Assembly: GCA_014529385.2 (NCBI GenBank)
Contig: CM043958.1
Coordinates: 84,661,025-84,725,024, forward strand
DNA from: Adiantum capillus-veneris
Lineage: Eukaryota; Streptophyta; Polypodiopsida; Polypodiales; Pteridaceae
Length of the DNA: 64,000 nucleotides
Direction: 5' to 3'
This document shows positions 31,642 to 41,941 of this stretch, piece by piece. Every line of letters begins with the position of its first letter. The first letter of the stretch is position 1. The translations under genes and the position numbers were made by a program. The notes under the pieces are model-generated. The model saw nothing but the letters and a program-made list of their open reading frames with translations, was not told the DNA's origin and searched no databases.

Positions 31642-32289
31642 TCATCTATCATGTGCTCTTTCGGAAACTGTGTCATGCCATGGAAGAGACATGGAATGTG
31701 ACTTTCTGACAAACAAAGTTTTTAGCTTTTCACGAAAAATCCGCATACGTACGTGCTCATCCATGAGAGAAACGTGCTCAACATACAATATGTCATGCCT
31801 AGGAAAAGGGATCACATAACGATGTTGACTAAAATACAGGAAACCGTCACGAATGAAACACTCGAACAATGCGTACGTATCAATCATGCGAACACACAAT
31901 ACTTCCTGTGAGGGTTCTTTGGACCAAGTCTCGAGAGCCAAGATCGCTTCTTCGGGATCTATCGAATCTTCTTGTGGGGGATCTGTGGACCTCGACTCAA
32001 AAGCCAAGATCGATTCTTGGTGATTGATCAAATCTACAACGAGGTTAGCGTCGCTAGAAAAAGCATCAACCAACACATCATTCTTGTGAACAATCACGTC
32101 TTCTTCATGCAATTCATCATGCTTGTGAGAAATCACATCTTGATCATGCAAATCATCATGCTTGTCATTGTCATCCAAATCATTATGCAAATCATTGACA
32201 TCCAAATCATCATGCTTATCATTGTCATTCAAATCATCATGCAAATCATTGTCAATCAAATCATCATCATGCTTCACACAATCATGCAA
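31642..32289 (-). CDS. Unrecognised Asp/His-rich repeat protein of element E
   Basis: 215 codons. Residues 1-70 or so are imperfect repeats of the type K-H-D-D-L, D-L-H-D-D, N-D-N-D, derived from a degenerate tandem DNA repeat (CATGATGATTTG units). The middle holds two related segments (ESILAFESRSTDPPQED and EAILALETWSKEPSQEV). The last 90 residues are non-repetitive and mixed basic/hydrophobic. The frame extends upstream past a TAG with the same repeat, so the true start may be further 5'. I do not recognise the family. A metal-binding or structural role is only suggested by composition. Confidence 0.45.
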   Translation of the reverse strand: MHDCVKHDDDLIDNDLHDDLNDNDKHDDLDVNDLHNDLDDNDKHDDLHDQDVISHKHDELHEEDVIVHKNDVLVDAFSSDANLVVDLINHQESILAFESRSTDPPQEDSIDPEEAILALETWSKEPSQEVLCVRMIDTYALFECFIRDGFLYFSQHRYVIPFPRHDILYVEHVSLMDEHVRMRIFREKLKTLFVRKSHSMSLPWHDTVSERAHDR

Positions 32290-32299
32290 ATCCTATGTG

Positions 32300-32713
32300 T
32301 CATGCTTGGGAGAAGAAGAGACTGAGAGTCTCCGTCTCTTGAATCTCTTGCATCTGTGTCGGCACGGGATATAAGAGTCGCAAGAACTCTTGCATGTGTC
32401 GGTCACGCCGTTCTTGTCTTGCCTTTCTTTTAGCTTCTCTTTCTGCTTTTTCTTCTGCGTGTCTGCGTTTCATTTCTGCCATTCTTTCTTTGCATTCACG
32501 ATCAAATTCTGCCATTCTTTCTACATTTCTTGCTTCGCGTTCTAAATTCTGTTTCAGAAACAATTGCTCCAAAGCCTCCATAGGAGTTAGTGCAATCCTT
32601 GTCGTAGATGGGGAAGGGTCAGAAAAACCTCCTGGTGGGGAAAATTCTTCTTCGCCTCTCTCATGCTCATTACTTCTAAGCGAAGTATCCATTCCGCTTG
32701 GAGTGATGACCAT
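32300..32713 (-). CDS. Unrecognised charged coiled-coil protein of element E
   Basis: 137 codons. The first 45 residues are Ser/Pro/Gly-rich. Residues about 45-115 are almost uninterrupted Glu/Arg/Lys helix (EREARNVERMAEFDRECKER), a likely coiled coil; the tail is hydrophobic. It lies 5' of the Asp/His-rich frame on the same strand, in a different frame, with an 8-bp gap. By position it is where gag would be. No capsid or zinc-knuckle motif is present. Confidence 0.45.
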   Translation of the reverse strand: MVITPSGMDTSLRSNEHERGEEEFSPPGGFSDPSPSTTRIALTPMEALEQLFLKQNLEREARNVERMAEFDRECKERMAEMKRRHAEEKAEREAKRKARQERRDRHMQEFLRLLYPVPTQMQEIQETETLSLFFSQA

Positions 32714-33227
32714 TCTGAAGTCGTGGGTTCTTGTGGGTTCTTGGGTTCTTGGGTTCTTAAGTTCACGAGGAACTTTGGTTCTTGGGAGTCTTCATTCTTA
32801 AGTTCACGAGGAACTTGGGTTCTTGCGGGTCTGGGTTCTTGAGGTTCTTGATTTGTGAGAATCTTGGGTTCTTGAGGTTTTCTTTTGCTTGTAAATCCCG
32901 TTGGAGAAGGATCTTCTCTTCACCCGAGTTCTACTCCTTTCTGCGGGCGCACCCCTTGGCGGCCTTGCGCTCACACCAAGGTTGCTTTTTCCCACCTCAC
33001 GTCGATTGGCCGGCTGCTAAGTACACGGTGCGCTCTCAATGAGTGAAAAGAGATACAAGGGGAGGCTGGACAAGCCCTTCTTTCTTGGGATTCCTGTCAC
33101 TCTTCAACAAAACACGATTAGGAATCGACACGCCCAAGCGAACTTGGGTTCGTGAGACCCCCACAAGCAAAAAAAATTCTTGTGGTTCTTGTGGTTCTTT
33201 CCTTGAGTAATGCAGAACACTTCCAAA

Positions 33228-33239
33228 GCTCTGATACCA
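33228..33239 (-). other. Primer-binding site of E
   Basis: The reverse complement is TGGTATCAGAGC (tRNA-iMet), one base from the LTR at 33241. Confidence 0.9.
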
Positions 33240-33240
33240 A

Positions 33241-34414
33241 TGTAAGGTGCAGCGGAATGAATGTTATTTTTTCTCAAGATTAGTGATCTTTATCGCTCAA
33301 GGTTCCTTTTAGTTCTTAGGGAAAGAGAGAGCTTTCCGTCTTATGGAGAGTGCTATGATCACGAACAAAGTGAGTGGATATTGTGCGTGCAAGTGAATGA
33401 GACTGAGAGAAGGAGAGAGAAGAGATACGACACCCAAGAGGTTGTAAAACCCTCCTCCGAAGGCCCCACTCTCGTCGGCAAGAGTGGTCTACTTTGATTG
33501 CACAAAGGTGTACAATGCGAATGCAATGGACTGATGCAACTTGGACTATGCCGATGACGACGACGATGGTGACGACGACGACTTGATGGCTGAAATCTGA
33601 GATCTTCTAATCGCTGAATTTCGGGACTGTTTCGGTGGCTGAAAATGACTGTTTTGGGTGCGTTTTTATGGCTGAAAATGGGGGAACATCTGAAACCAAC
33701 TTGGGATGAAATCTGCTACTGTATCCTAGGGCTGGAAATGCTATGGATCTGATGTGGGTTGGGCTGAAAATCACTAATGCTGGGGCTGCCCTTTTCCTTG
33801 CCAAAACGTTGGGCTGTGGAGACCAAAAACGTTGAAATGGCAGCAATGGAAAAATGCTAGCAAAGCTGAGATTTCCGGCGATGATGGGGATCTGCAGTTG
33901 CTAGGATGCTGAGGGTAATGGTGGCGACTCTGCAATGGAAGGAAGCGCCAAGTGCTGGGAACTGCCTGCGAGGATGGAGGTCCAAAAACGCTGGGGGTGC
34001 TGGGGGGTACTGCTGAGAAGTTGCCTGTTGAGCGGGAAGCTCCTGCTGTCTCTTCTGCCAGAAAGTGCTAACTTGGGTTTGCTTATATATTAACTTAGCA
34101 AAATTGCCCTACCTACTTTTGTTGGAAAGTCACTTAAAAATGATACGTGAAAATAACCAAAAATAGGAAAATAGGCTAAATGCACTGGAAAATTCCCCTG
34201 ACTGAATCTGATGGATCCTGAAGGGAATACTGATGATCATGCTGTGTGCAACCGGAGGATATGCATCTATGCTAAGTGACTCTGCATGCACGGTCTACGA
34301 ATAGACTCACAAAAGTGCCAGATCACTGCTAATCTAAACTTGACTGGACTGACTGAACCCTGCTGTGTTGTAGCTTGTCCACGGACACATAGGGTTGGGA
34401 TGTGTCACGTGACA
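33241..34414 (-). repeat. 5' LTR of E
   Basis: Plus-strand ends are TGTAAGGTGCAG and TGTCACGTGACA (34403-34414). It is longer than the 3' LTR because of extra GAC/GGT triplets near 33555-33580. Confidence 0.9.
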
Positions 34415-34419
34415 CATGG

Positions 34420-35000
34420 ACAGGTTGCCTCCTTTTCGGTACTCTCTACAGGCACCCTTGATGTCTCTGACACGGGTGGAGATTACTAGAGTCATTCGTC
34501 AGGATCTGATCCAGCTGGACACGAGGAGGACATGGATAGAGCCAGTACAGGAGTTGGGCACGAAGATGGCTTTCTGTAGAGAGCATCTTCTCCACTTCAC
34601 AAGGGATGGGTTTGTGATTCGACCTAGATATATGGACACACATCTTTCTCATGGCTTGCGTTGTGCCATTGGCCAGATACGCACATCCTCACATCAGCTC
34701 GAGATTGAGACTGGCAGATTCAGAGGGATACCAACAGATAGCAGGATATGCCGCTTATGTCATCTAGAGCCAGAGATAGAGTTACATTACATATGTCATT
34801 ACACAGTGTACTATGAGATACGAGGCCGTTTTCATTGTCTATTCAGAGAGGGTTTTGGGCCTCTATCTAGGGTCATGAGCTATGAGGATCAGAGATACCT
34901 TGGACTGTATCTACTTGAGTTACACAGGCACAGAGACAGTTTACTGAGGAGAGCTAGAGAGGACGGTCCCAGAGACAGATTACCGATTTCTTTACACTAG
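34420..35000 (+). pseudogene. LINE C-terminal region, piece 3 with zinc-finger-like end
   Basis: Open for about 190 codons: VEITRVIRQDLIQLDTRRTW, then GQIRTSSHQLEIETGRFRG, then ICRLCHLEPEIELHYICHY. The last is a C-x2-C-(x)n-H-x3-C arrangement like the terminal finger of LINE RT proteins. It ends with GLYLLELHRHRDSLLRRARE and a stop near 35000. It is the best-preserved piece of the LINE and continues piece 2 in frame. Confidence 0.75.
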
Positions 35001-35385
35001 ATATTGGACCCTCAGAGGAGCAGACACCATTGCAGAGCTCTGCCCGCACTCATACTACCGCTACTGGCATTCTCATAGACCGAGCATTGGAGCTAGGGAG
35101 ATCTAGACGCCCGTGATTGAGGAGAGGAGCTACACAACATCGACGGAGACTACAACAGAGGATTTGAGCCATACTCTCTCAACATCCAGAGTGCAGATGA
35201 GGAGATCTAGATGAGGATAGATCTCCACCATATCTTCCTCCCCTTCTTTCATTGTACTACACATTGTATTTTGTTTCAGTTCTTTTTTATTCCGGACATG
35301 GTATCAGATTCACTATGTTGTAACGGCTTGGTCTCATAGGTCATTTTGGCCTTTTGAAGACGTTAATATATCATTTCATTTCCTC
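35001..35385 (+). other. LINE 3' untranslated tail (probable)
   Basis: Noncoding sequence after the LINE stop, ending near TTAATATATCATTTCATTTC before a (CT)n run at 35382-35400. No clear poly(A) is left and the 3' target duplication cannot be identified. Confidence 0.45.
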
Positions 35386-36064
35386 TCTCTCTCTCTCTCT
35401 CACCCCACCCATTGTTTTATATATCCTCCTCTGTCCCCTCTCCCCCCCCCCCCCCCCCCCCCCCCCCGCCCCGCCCCACCTCTCTCTCATTGTTCTCCCT
35501 CTCTGCCTCATCCGCTTCTTCTGTGTGGCAGGGACCCTTGGCGGTACGCTGCGCTAGCTTTGAAAGCTGCAAAAGGGCATCTTTGATGTGGGTCTGCACA
35601 CCAAAGCTGCAACGTTCCCTGTATGTCCCTCTTTGTGTGGCTGCTTCTTCTGCGGAAGCCACACGATTTCTGGCCGGTGTATGCAACGAGGGTGTTCTAT
35701 GCACTTCCTCTGGTTGGTCCATTGGTTCTGCTGTTCATTTCGCTGTTGAGCAGGCGGATGGATCACCTGTCTTTTATCTCCCCCCTTCTGCCTTCCATAG
35801 CCACCACCTTCCAGCTGATACAGAAACTTACGACTTTCTGGTGTTGAAGATTTGGAGAGGAGCCCAAAGATGATAACTTGTACTTGATTCCAGTCGTTAG
35901 ATATTGGCGAGGACAATGTCTTGATGTCTGATGTGGACTACAGAGAAGCTTCTCCTGATCAACTCAGAGACTGTGCCGCAAAGATTGTGGAGATATGAAT
36001 AGGAACCATTGGGAGGACTTACGCCGCTTTTGGACCTCTCGGCGCGGTTCGCCGTGGGTCGCGC
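35386..36064. other. Spacer with C26 run and unrecognised coding-like patches
   Basis: (CT)n at 35382-35400 and a 26-base C run at 35442-35467 are followed by sequence with short open stretches. One is plus-strand FYALPLVGPLVLLFISLLSR near 35695-35755, hydrophobic. Another is DNVLMSDVDYREASPDQLRD near 35912-35970. They are in different frames and I recognise neither. No gene is called. Confidence 0.4.
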
Positions 36065-36312
36065 CATGCGTGCACAGGATCTCAAGATCTCGTTGAGGTT
36101 CGAATCCCATTCTCAAGAGTTTGTAGACTTGTTGTCAATCAGTTCACATGGGACCTCTAAATTTGGAAGCTGAAATAAATAATCCTCACTCATGGCGTGC
36201 ACAGGATCTCAAGATCTCGTTGAGGTTCGAATCCCATTCTCCAGAGTTTGTAGACTTGTTGGCAACAAGTTCACATGGGACCTCTAAATTTGGAAGCTGA
36301 AATAAATAAACC
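36065..36312 (+). repeat. Tandem pair of 127-bp SINE-like units
   Basis: Two direct copies, period 127 bp, with only a few differences. Each contains GGTTCGAATCCC (36097-36108 and 36224-36235), a perfect pol III box B as in tRNA-derived SINEs. Box A is not convincing and no tRNA fold forms, so this is not a tRNA gene. Units end AAATAAATAA-like, as a short A-rich tail would. Confidence 0.65.
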
Positions 36313-36418
36313 TTTTTTTCCTCACTGTTTCGAGCATCCTGTCAAGGAAATCGAGCATCGTGCCATAGCTTGCACTTATCGCTTGCGCAGTTCTCAGCTT
36401 GCTCCTCCTCTTTAATTG

Positions 36419-36531
36419 GAGCCAAAATGCAATTGATTGCGAACTAGTTGCAAGTTTTTGTTTCGAAAGTGCTCACGAAAACAAAAAAATATTTCCAACC
36501 AATTCGCAACTAGTTGCGAACTGGAGGCTCA
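36419..36531. other. Imperfect foldback segment
   Basis: The arms start GAGCC and end GGCTC, with shared GCGAACTAGTTGC-type sequence. The right arm contains the perfect 18-bp palindrome TTCGCAACTAGTTGCGAA (36503-36520). It could be a small MITE; no target duplication was identified. Confidence 0.35.
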
Positions 36532-36729
36532 CGTGAACGGGCTCTATGATGGCTCAAACATCTTGGGAGGTATGTGTGAAAAAATTAAAAAAAAGAAGAT
36601 TCGAAGTTTATTATATGCCAAATTTTATATTGAAGTTCGAACGCGAAGTGGCTCACAGGCTTTTAAGCCATGGAGGGACTTCCTTTCTCTCACTCCCGTA
36701 GTGATCAGTCTCTGTCAAGAGTGGGCATG

Positions 36730-36732
<3 letters not shown>

Positions 36733-36768
<36 letters not shown>

Positions 36769-36901
36769 TCTTCTTCTTCTTCTTCTCTCTCTCCGACTCT
36801 CTGATAGAGTGGCGAGGTGAGGAGGGCTGAGGGAGGTGGAGGGACGAGGCAAGCGCAAGGGGAGGAAGAGGGCAAACTGGAGCAGATAGGTGTGTGTGCA
36901 G

Positions 36902-36945
<44 letters not shown>

Positions 36946-37174
36946 GGAGGGCCGATCTCTCTTTGACGTGGAAGGGGGGGGGGGGGGGGGGGGGGCATAT
37001 ATCCCGAGGGTATCTTGGTGGTCATTAGTATTGATAGTATGAGCCAAACTACAACCCTCCTGAAATTCAACTGGTTAAAAGCTAAAATTTTGCAATGGAG
37101 ACATTTTGCCGTAGTTTTGGCTTCATTATCATGTAGTTCACTTGGTAGTGCTATAATTTATTCACAGCTTGCTC

Positions 37175-37222
<48 letters not shown>

Positions 37223-37231
37223 GGGAGAGAG

Positions 37232-37289
<58 letters not shown>
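36733..37289. repeat. Cluster of simple repeats
   Basis: (CT)n 36733-36765, (CTT)n to 36785, (CT)n 36904-36943, G22 at 36974-36995, (GA)n 37179-37219, (TA)n 37233-37262, (GA)n 37263-37289. Translated runs of RE or SL from these tracts are not genes. Confidence 0.9.
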
Positions 37290-37292
<3 letters not shown>

Positions 37293-37491
37293 TTAAGAGA
37301 AAAAGCTCTCTCTAAAAAGCTCGCTTCAAAAACTGATTTTGGAGCAAAGCAAGCTTTTTTTAAATTTCTCAGACTCATGTTGATGATATTGATGATGATG
37401 ATGAAGATGATACATCGCAAACTGGCCACACCTGTTTTTATAGATTCCGTTCTATATATTGGTGCAAATAGTTACACCATGTTTTATCAGA

Positions 37492-39063
37492 TGTCATAAA
37501 ATATAATATCTAACTAACCCAAATAATTTTCTCATATTGAACTAATCATTTAATGAGGGAGAATAGACGGGAACAAGAGTTAGAATATAGACATGTGCTT
37601 TTGGATTTATCTCAGCACGTGACCAAAGGCAATGGGCCCAAATGGGAGATGGTCTAGCAAAGAGCAATGCGAGCTAATGGAGCTTAAAAGACCTTAGGGT
37701 TAGCTTCATTAGAGACCTCCAAAGGCTAATGTTAAAAGTCCTTAGACCTAGGACCTTAGGCAAGCTAGGGTTGAGCTTGAGATGGGAACCCGTCCCAAGC
37801 TTGCTTGTCGTGCTTGCTGACTAAGGTACTTGAGGTGCTTGTCGTGCTTGTTGACTAAGGTGCTTGAGGTGCTTGTCCTGCTTGATGATTAAGGTGCTTG
37901 AGGTGCTTGTCATGCTTGATGATTAAGGTGCTTGGCCAAGGTGCTTGAGTGGCTTGAAGTCAAAGCATGCCTACAACAGAGGGGGCGAGCCATGCAAGTA
38001 GCGGATGAGAGAGAATGACCTTCCCCTCGCCCAAGAAACACCCCTTGCTCAAAGAGGCATATGGGACACATGTCAAGCTCCTAGCTAGGTTTCCCCCATA
38101 GTATGTCAAAAGCCTATTGGATGGCCTTGAGAGAGGTCCAATGAGCATTTAATTTAACTAAACAATTATCTAGGTATTATCAAACCCTCTCTCTCAAATA
38201 AGTACGGAGGACACTTGTCCAAAGACTACCCATGTTGCTTGAAATGCATTGTGCATGTGATTGTCTAGGCTTACAGGGGTCCAATGAGCTTCAACCTTGA
38301 GCTACAATGAGGGGTCAACCAAAGCAAGCAAGGGGGGTGCTTGGGGGGTATACTCCCTCTCACACACACTCACTTTCTCTCATTCTCACTTTATGAAAGT
38401 GCAAGAGTTCATCTTCTTCTCCAAGCTTGAGAAGTTGAGAGCCTACACCAACACTCTTGGCTATGGAATGCAAATCCAACCAAGAGCCATGCTTCAATGC
38501 TATGCTAGCCATCTTCTTCATCTCCATTACTATGCTATTATGCTATGCTAAGCTCCATGAGTAATGGTATGAGAGGACACTACTTCTTTCTCATATGATA
38601 CTTCTTCTTCCACTCACTCCCTGCTAGCTCTCTCCACCTTTGAAGGTGTTTGAGGTCTTGGGATTGAGGGTGCAGGGTATGTTAATGCTTTTGCAAGTTA
38701 ATTAAAAGTATAATTTTGGTGTATGAAGTCTACCATCTTCATTGCACCAACGAGGTCTCAAGGAACACAATCTTGTATTGTACCAAGTCTCTCTTTATAG
38801 GGGAAACTATAATACAAAAGCCTTTTGGAGGGGAGAACGGCTCCACATAAATCCAGTCCTCAATTGGTTTGAATTTCTCTAACCCTTTTTCTCTCTCTCT
38901 TTTACAAGTATTGTTCATGCCAAGGTAATTAGGTGTAATGTTCATTTTGCTACCTTTGATTCATTACTCTTTCTATGCTCTTTAAGAATTATCTTAAAGG
39001 AAATGCTCACTATCATAATTCCAATTTCCGCTACAGTCAATGTTATAGCCGTATTCCATTACA
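37492..39063 (+). repeat. 5' LTR of C-prime
   Basis: Starts TGTCATAAAA and ends CCATTACA; 1572 bp. It holds a 34-bp minisatellite and a CT-rich tract near 38890. It is diverged from the 3' LTR by many substitutions and repeat-number changes. Confidence 0.9.
37807..37942. repeat. 34-bp minisatellite in C-prime LTR
   Basis: About four units of the type GTCGTGCTTGATGATTAAGG plus TGCTTGAGGTGCTT. The 3' LTR has fewer units at about 48783-48870. Confidence 0.8.
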
Positions 39064-39064
39064 T

Positions 39065-39075
39065 TGGTATCAAAG
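39065..39075 (+). other. Primer-binding site of C-prime
   Basis: TGGTATCAAAG follows the LTR end by one base; it resembles the variant site of element C. Confidence 0.75.
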
Positions 39076-39498
39076 ATATTGGTTTCTCTTTTCTTGCTTA
39101 AGAAGAGAGGTCCTTAAGTTGTCCATGAAAGGTTGGACATGTTCATTGCAAGTGGGTAAGTGGGACAGGGATCTATTAACTTGGTTGAAAGGGACTTAGT
39201 TTGAGGTACACCGTTGGGATATGTAGACTTAATAATGGAGTGTTTCGGGGCTTGCCTTCGGCTTAGCCATTATTGAGCTACTAGCAAGCTCAACAGGAAC
39301 CATAATCAACCGAGCAAATGTTAGACCCTCTCCACTGCTCTTTGCAATCAACGGTCTTTAAACCATGGGTGTGACTGCTTGAGAGCTAATTTTCAAAAGC
39401 AAAGAAGAGTAGCAACTAAGTTTTTTGAGGGTACCAAAGCACAAAATAGCATATACATAAGTTTAGTTAGCATAGCTGGCAATAGTAAAGAGAGTAGA

Positions 39499-40534
39499 AT
39501 GAATATTGATAAATTTGATTTTGCACATGAAGGTGCTACTGATGATGCCCAAATGTTTGTAAACTATTTTGTTACTAGGTTGCAATAAGCTATGGGCAAC
39601 CCTGCCTTGTAAGCCGAAGTTACTCAACAACTTTGTGCTTATGGGATTTCCTTACCTCTCCAAGAAGAGAGAGAGCTTAGGAAGCCTCTTGTTGAGACTT
39701 CCAAAAGAAGACTATCCCCGACAACAGAAGAGGAGGAATACAATGAACGAGAAAGAAGTGAATCTCCAAATTCCTCTCAAGATTTGTCTCCATGAAGACG
39801 GCGGTCTCGACGATCCCCAACTCCTCCCAAGAGGAAAAGACATCTATAGTCGTTCTCCTCGTCACTTTGAAAGGGAAAAGAGAAAACAAAGGAAGAAAAA
39901 GGCCAGAAAGAGGTCACCCTCTTCTCTTTCTTCATCACCGTCCTCCTCTTCCGATGAAAGCAACGGCTATTCTCCTAGAGAATACAAGAGGAGAGGACAT
40001 CACAAATCCTATCCTACTTGGAAAAGGTCCCACAAGCCTAAGAAGTTTAAAGAGGGAGGAAAGAGTATCTCTTTTCTCACCTATGATGGACCTTTGGTGC
40101 TACTGACAAAGTATTGGCCTTCATCCAGCAATTCGACGCGGCCTTTGGAGAGGAGGTCTTCACTGAGTCCTCCAAGCTACGTCATGTAGCTATGCACGTT
40201 CAAAAATCTGCTCCTCAATGGTGGGCTAGCGTTCGTGGCAATGGCGAAGCTCCAAAGACATGGAAAACTCTACGAGTTTCCATCATGAAGCAATTCGTTG
40301 CAAGCGACGCCAAAGATAAAGTGCTCACCGAATGGCGTAGTTTGAAGCTACTCTCCAACGATTCTATCCACAAATATGTGGACAAGTTTTGGGATTTACA
40401 TCTCAAAGCTACAGTCTTTCAAAAGATAGACTTCGTTGAGCAAAAGTAACAATTTTGTGCGGAATTACTTGAAGAAATGGACGAGTATGTCGACTCACAA
40501 CGGCCTGGTTCTATCGTCGGAGTCATCCACCACA
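39499..40534 (+). pseudogene. C-prime gag, first part
   Basis: A probable start at 39499 (MNIDKFDFAHEGATDDAQMF) runs with several stops through EVTQQLCAYGISLPLQEER and an Arg/Ser-rich linker. After a shift near 40100 a 111-codon capsid-like frame reads FIQQFDAAFGEEVFTESSKL and then WWASVRGNGEAPKTWKTLRV. It ends at the copia-1 insertion; the frame resumes at 45714 when one CTATG is set aside. Homologous to gag of element C (RQFEVAFTNGHFAERSKLRH). Confidence 0.8.
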
Positions 40535-40539
40535 CTATG

Positions 40540-40730
40540 TGAAGGAGTACGAGCAGAAGTGCGACGCGAGAGACAGTGCGAGAAGAAGAGCACGACGATA
40601 TGGTGAACTTGCTCTGTTGTAATGTGTAGAGCATAGTGAGTTCTTATTAAGTTTTTACAAAAGAATATGTGTACATACCTGGCGGCCCGTCCACTTACCT
40701 GTGCGACCACATTGGGTTTTATACCCAACA
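40540..40730 (-). repeat. 3' LTR of copia-1
   Basis: The minus strand starts TGTTGGGTATAAAACCC and ends CTCCTTCA in consensus form; here the inner end is at 40730, next to the purine tract AGTGGGAGGT (40731-40740). Confidence 0.9.
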
Positions 40731-40819
40731 ACCTCCCACTTAAAGTCCAATGTGGTACTTTAAGTGTGAGAGAAGCTACTATACAAGATAATATACAAGA
40801 GATGTAGAGAAGTGATGTA

Positions 40820-41071
40820 CTACCCTACATCTAACTGCTTGCGAAAATGCGCAAAGCTCTCTGAGGGAAGTCCTTTTGTAAGTAGATCAGCATGACTCTC
40901 TGTGGTGCGAACTTTGACAAGCTGAATTTGCTTATCCTCGAGCATTTTCCCGATGAAATGATACTTCACATCCACATGCTTTGTCTTTGAGTGATAAACT
41001 GGATTGCGAGCCAATTGTATAGCACTCTGACTATCACAATATAACACAGGCATCTCCTCTTTGATTCCCAA
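40820..41071 (-). pseudogene. Copia-1 RNase H C-terminal part
   Basis: 83 codons: VLYCDSQSAIQLARNPVYHS and KHVDVKYHFIGKMLEDKQIQ, carrying the third and fourth catalytic Asp, and ending ESFAHFRKQLDV. A TAA near 41097 separates it from the previous frame. The residues themselves are intact. Confidence 0.85.
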
Positions 41072-41098
41072 ATCTGTTACTAGTCGATTAAGCCAATT

Positions 41099-41941
41099 TT
41101 ATTCTTTGCATGCCTCTGATGCTACAACATATTCAGCCTCTGTAGTAGACTGAGTAACACAATCTTGTAACCTAGAACGCCATAATACTGCTCCACCAGC
41201 CAATGTAAAGACATACCCTAACGTAGACCTTCGGTTGTCTAAGTCATTTGCATAATCTGAGTCAGTAAAACCCTTTACACTTAGCTCCTGACTCCCATAG
41301 CATATACGCACACTCTTTGTAGCTTTTAGGTATCTCAATATTCCTTTCACTGCCTCCCAATGTTTTTTGCTTGGGTTTGACATGTATCGACTTACTACTC
41401 CCACTGCAAATGCAATGTCTGGGCGAGTAGCAATCATTGCATACATCAAACTACCCACTGCGGACGCATATGGAATCTTATCCATTTCAGCATGTTCTTC
41501 CTCAGACACAGGACAATCTTGTTTGCTAAGTTTCACATATGGTGGCAATGGAACACTCAATGCCTTTCCCTTCTCCATATTGAAACGTTGCAAAACCTTG
41601 TCAATATACTCTGTTTGAGATAACCAAATCAACTTCTTTGATCTGTCTCTCTCAATGCGCATACCAAGTATATGACTTGCCTCACCCATGTCTTTCATGT
41701 CAAACGATTTTGCCATCTTTGACTTCAAAGCTAAAATTTCTTCCAAGTGCTTGCCAGCAATCAACATGTCATCCACATACAAAATAAGGATCAGCCAACT
41801 GCCATCCTTAGCCTTCTTTGTATATAGACAGTGATCGAACTCACTACGTGTGTAGCCTTGAGAAAGCATAAACTTGTGGAACATATGGTACCATGCCCTC
41901 GGTGATTGTTTTAAGCCATAAGACTCTTTAACAACTGGCAT
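41099..41941 (-). pseudogene. Copia-1 RT palm/thumb and RNase H
   Basis: 280 codons. GLKQSPRAWYHMFHKFM at the start; YVDD in LILILYVDDMLIAG is the RT catalytic site; RNase H starts with GFTDSDYANDLDNRRSTLGY and has Glu in TEAEYVVASEACKE. Its first codons overlap the previous frame in another phase. The 1-nt frameshift lies at KSLYG-type sequence and is identical in copia-2. Confidence 0.85.

Larger units (their letters stand above)
30002..34414 (-). mobile_element. Non-autonomous LTR retrotransposon E (LARD-like)
   Basis: Two LTRs (1158 and 1174 bp), PBS, PPT and a perfect 5-bp duplication CATGG (29997-30001, 34415-34419). The 2.08-kb interior has no protease, RT, RNase H or integrase motif on either strand. 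By eye the LTRs differ at about 20 sites plus one 12-15 bp indel, so it is fairly young. It must have been copied by proteins of another element. It carries two unrecognised reading frames. Confidence 0.9.

Noticed and set aside
35412-35873. Proline-rich frame
   Set aside because: The P run is translation of the C26 homopolymer; the rest lacks any domain.
36090-36140. tRNA gene suggested by GGTTCGAATCCC
   Set aside because: No T-stem pairing around the loop, no acceptor stem, no convincing box A.
36705-37429. Frames full of RE or SL repeats
   Set aside because: Translated GA/CT microsatellites.
37807-37942. CRISPR-like regular repeats
   Set aside because: Units adjoin without spacers, inside a plant LTR; it is a minisatellite.
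37960-38148. Minus-strand 62-codon frame present in both C-prime LTRs
   Set aside because: Lies in an LTR with no start context or domain; duplicated simply because LTRs are duplicated.
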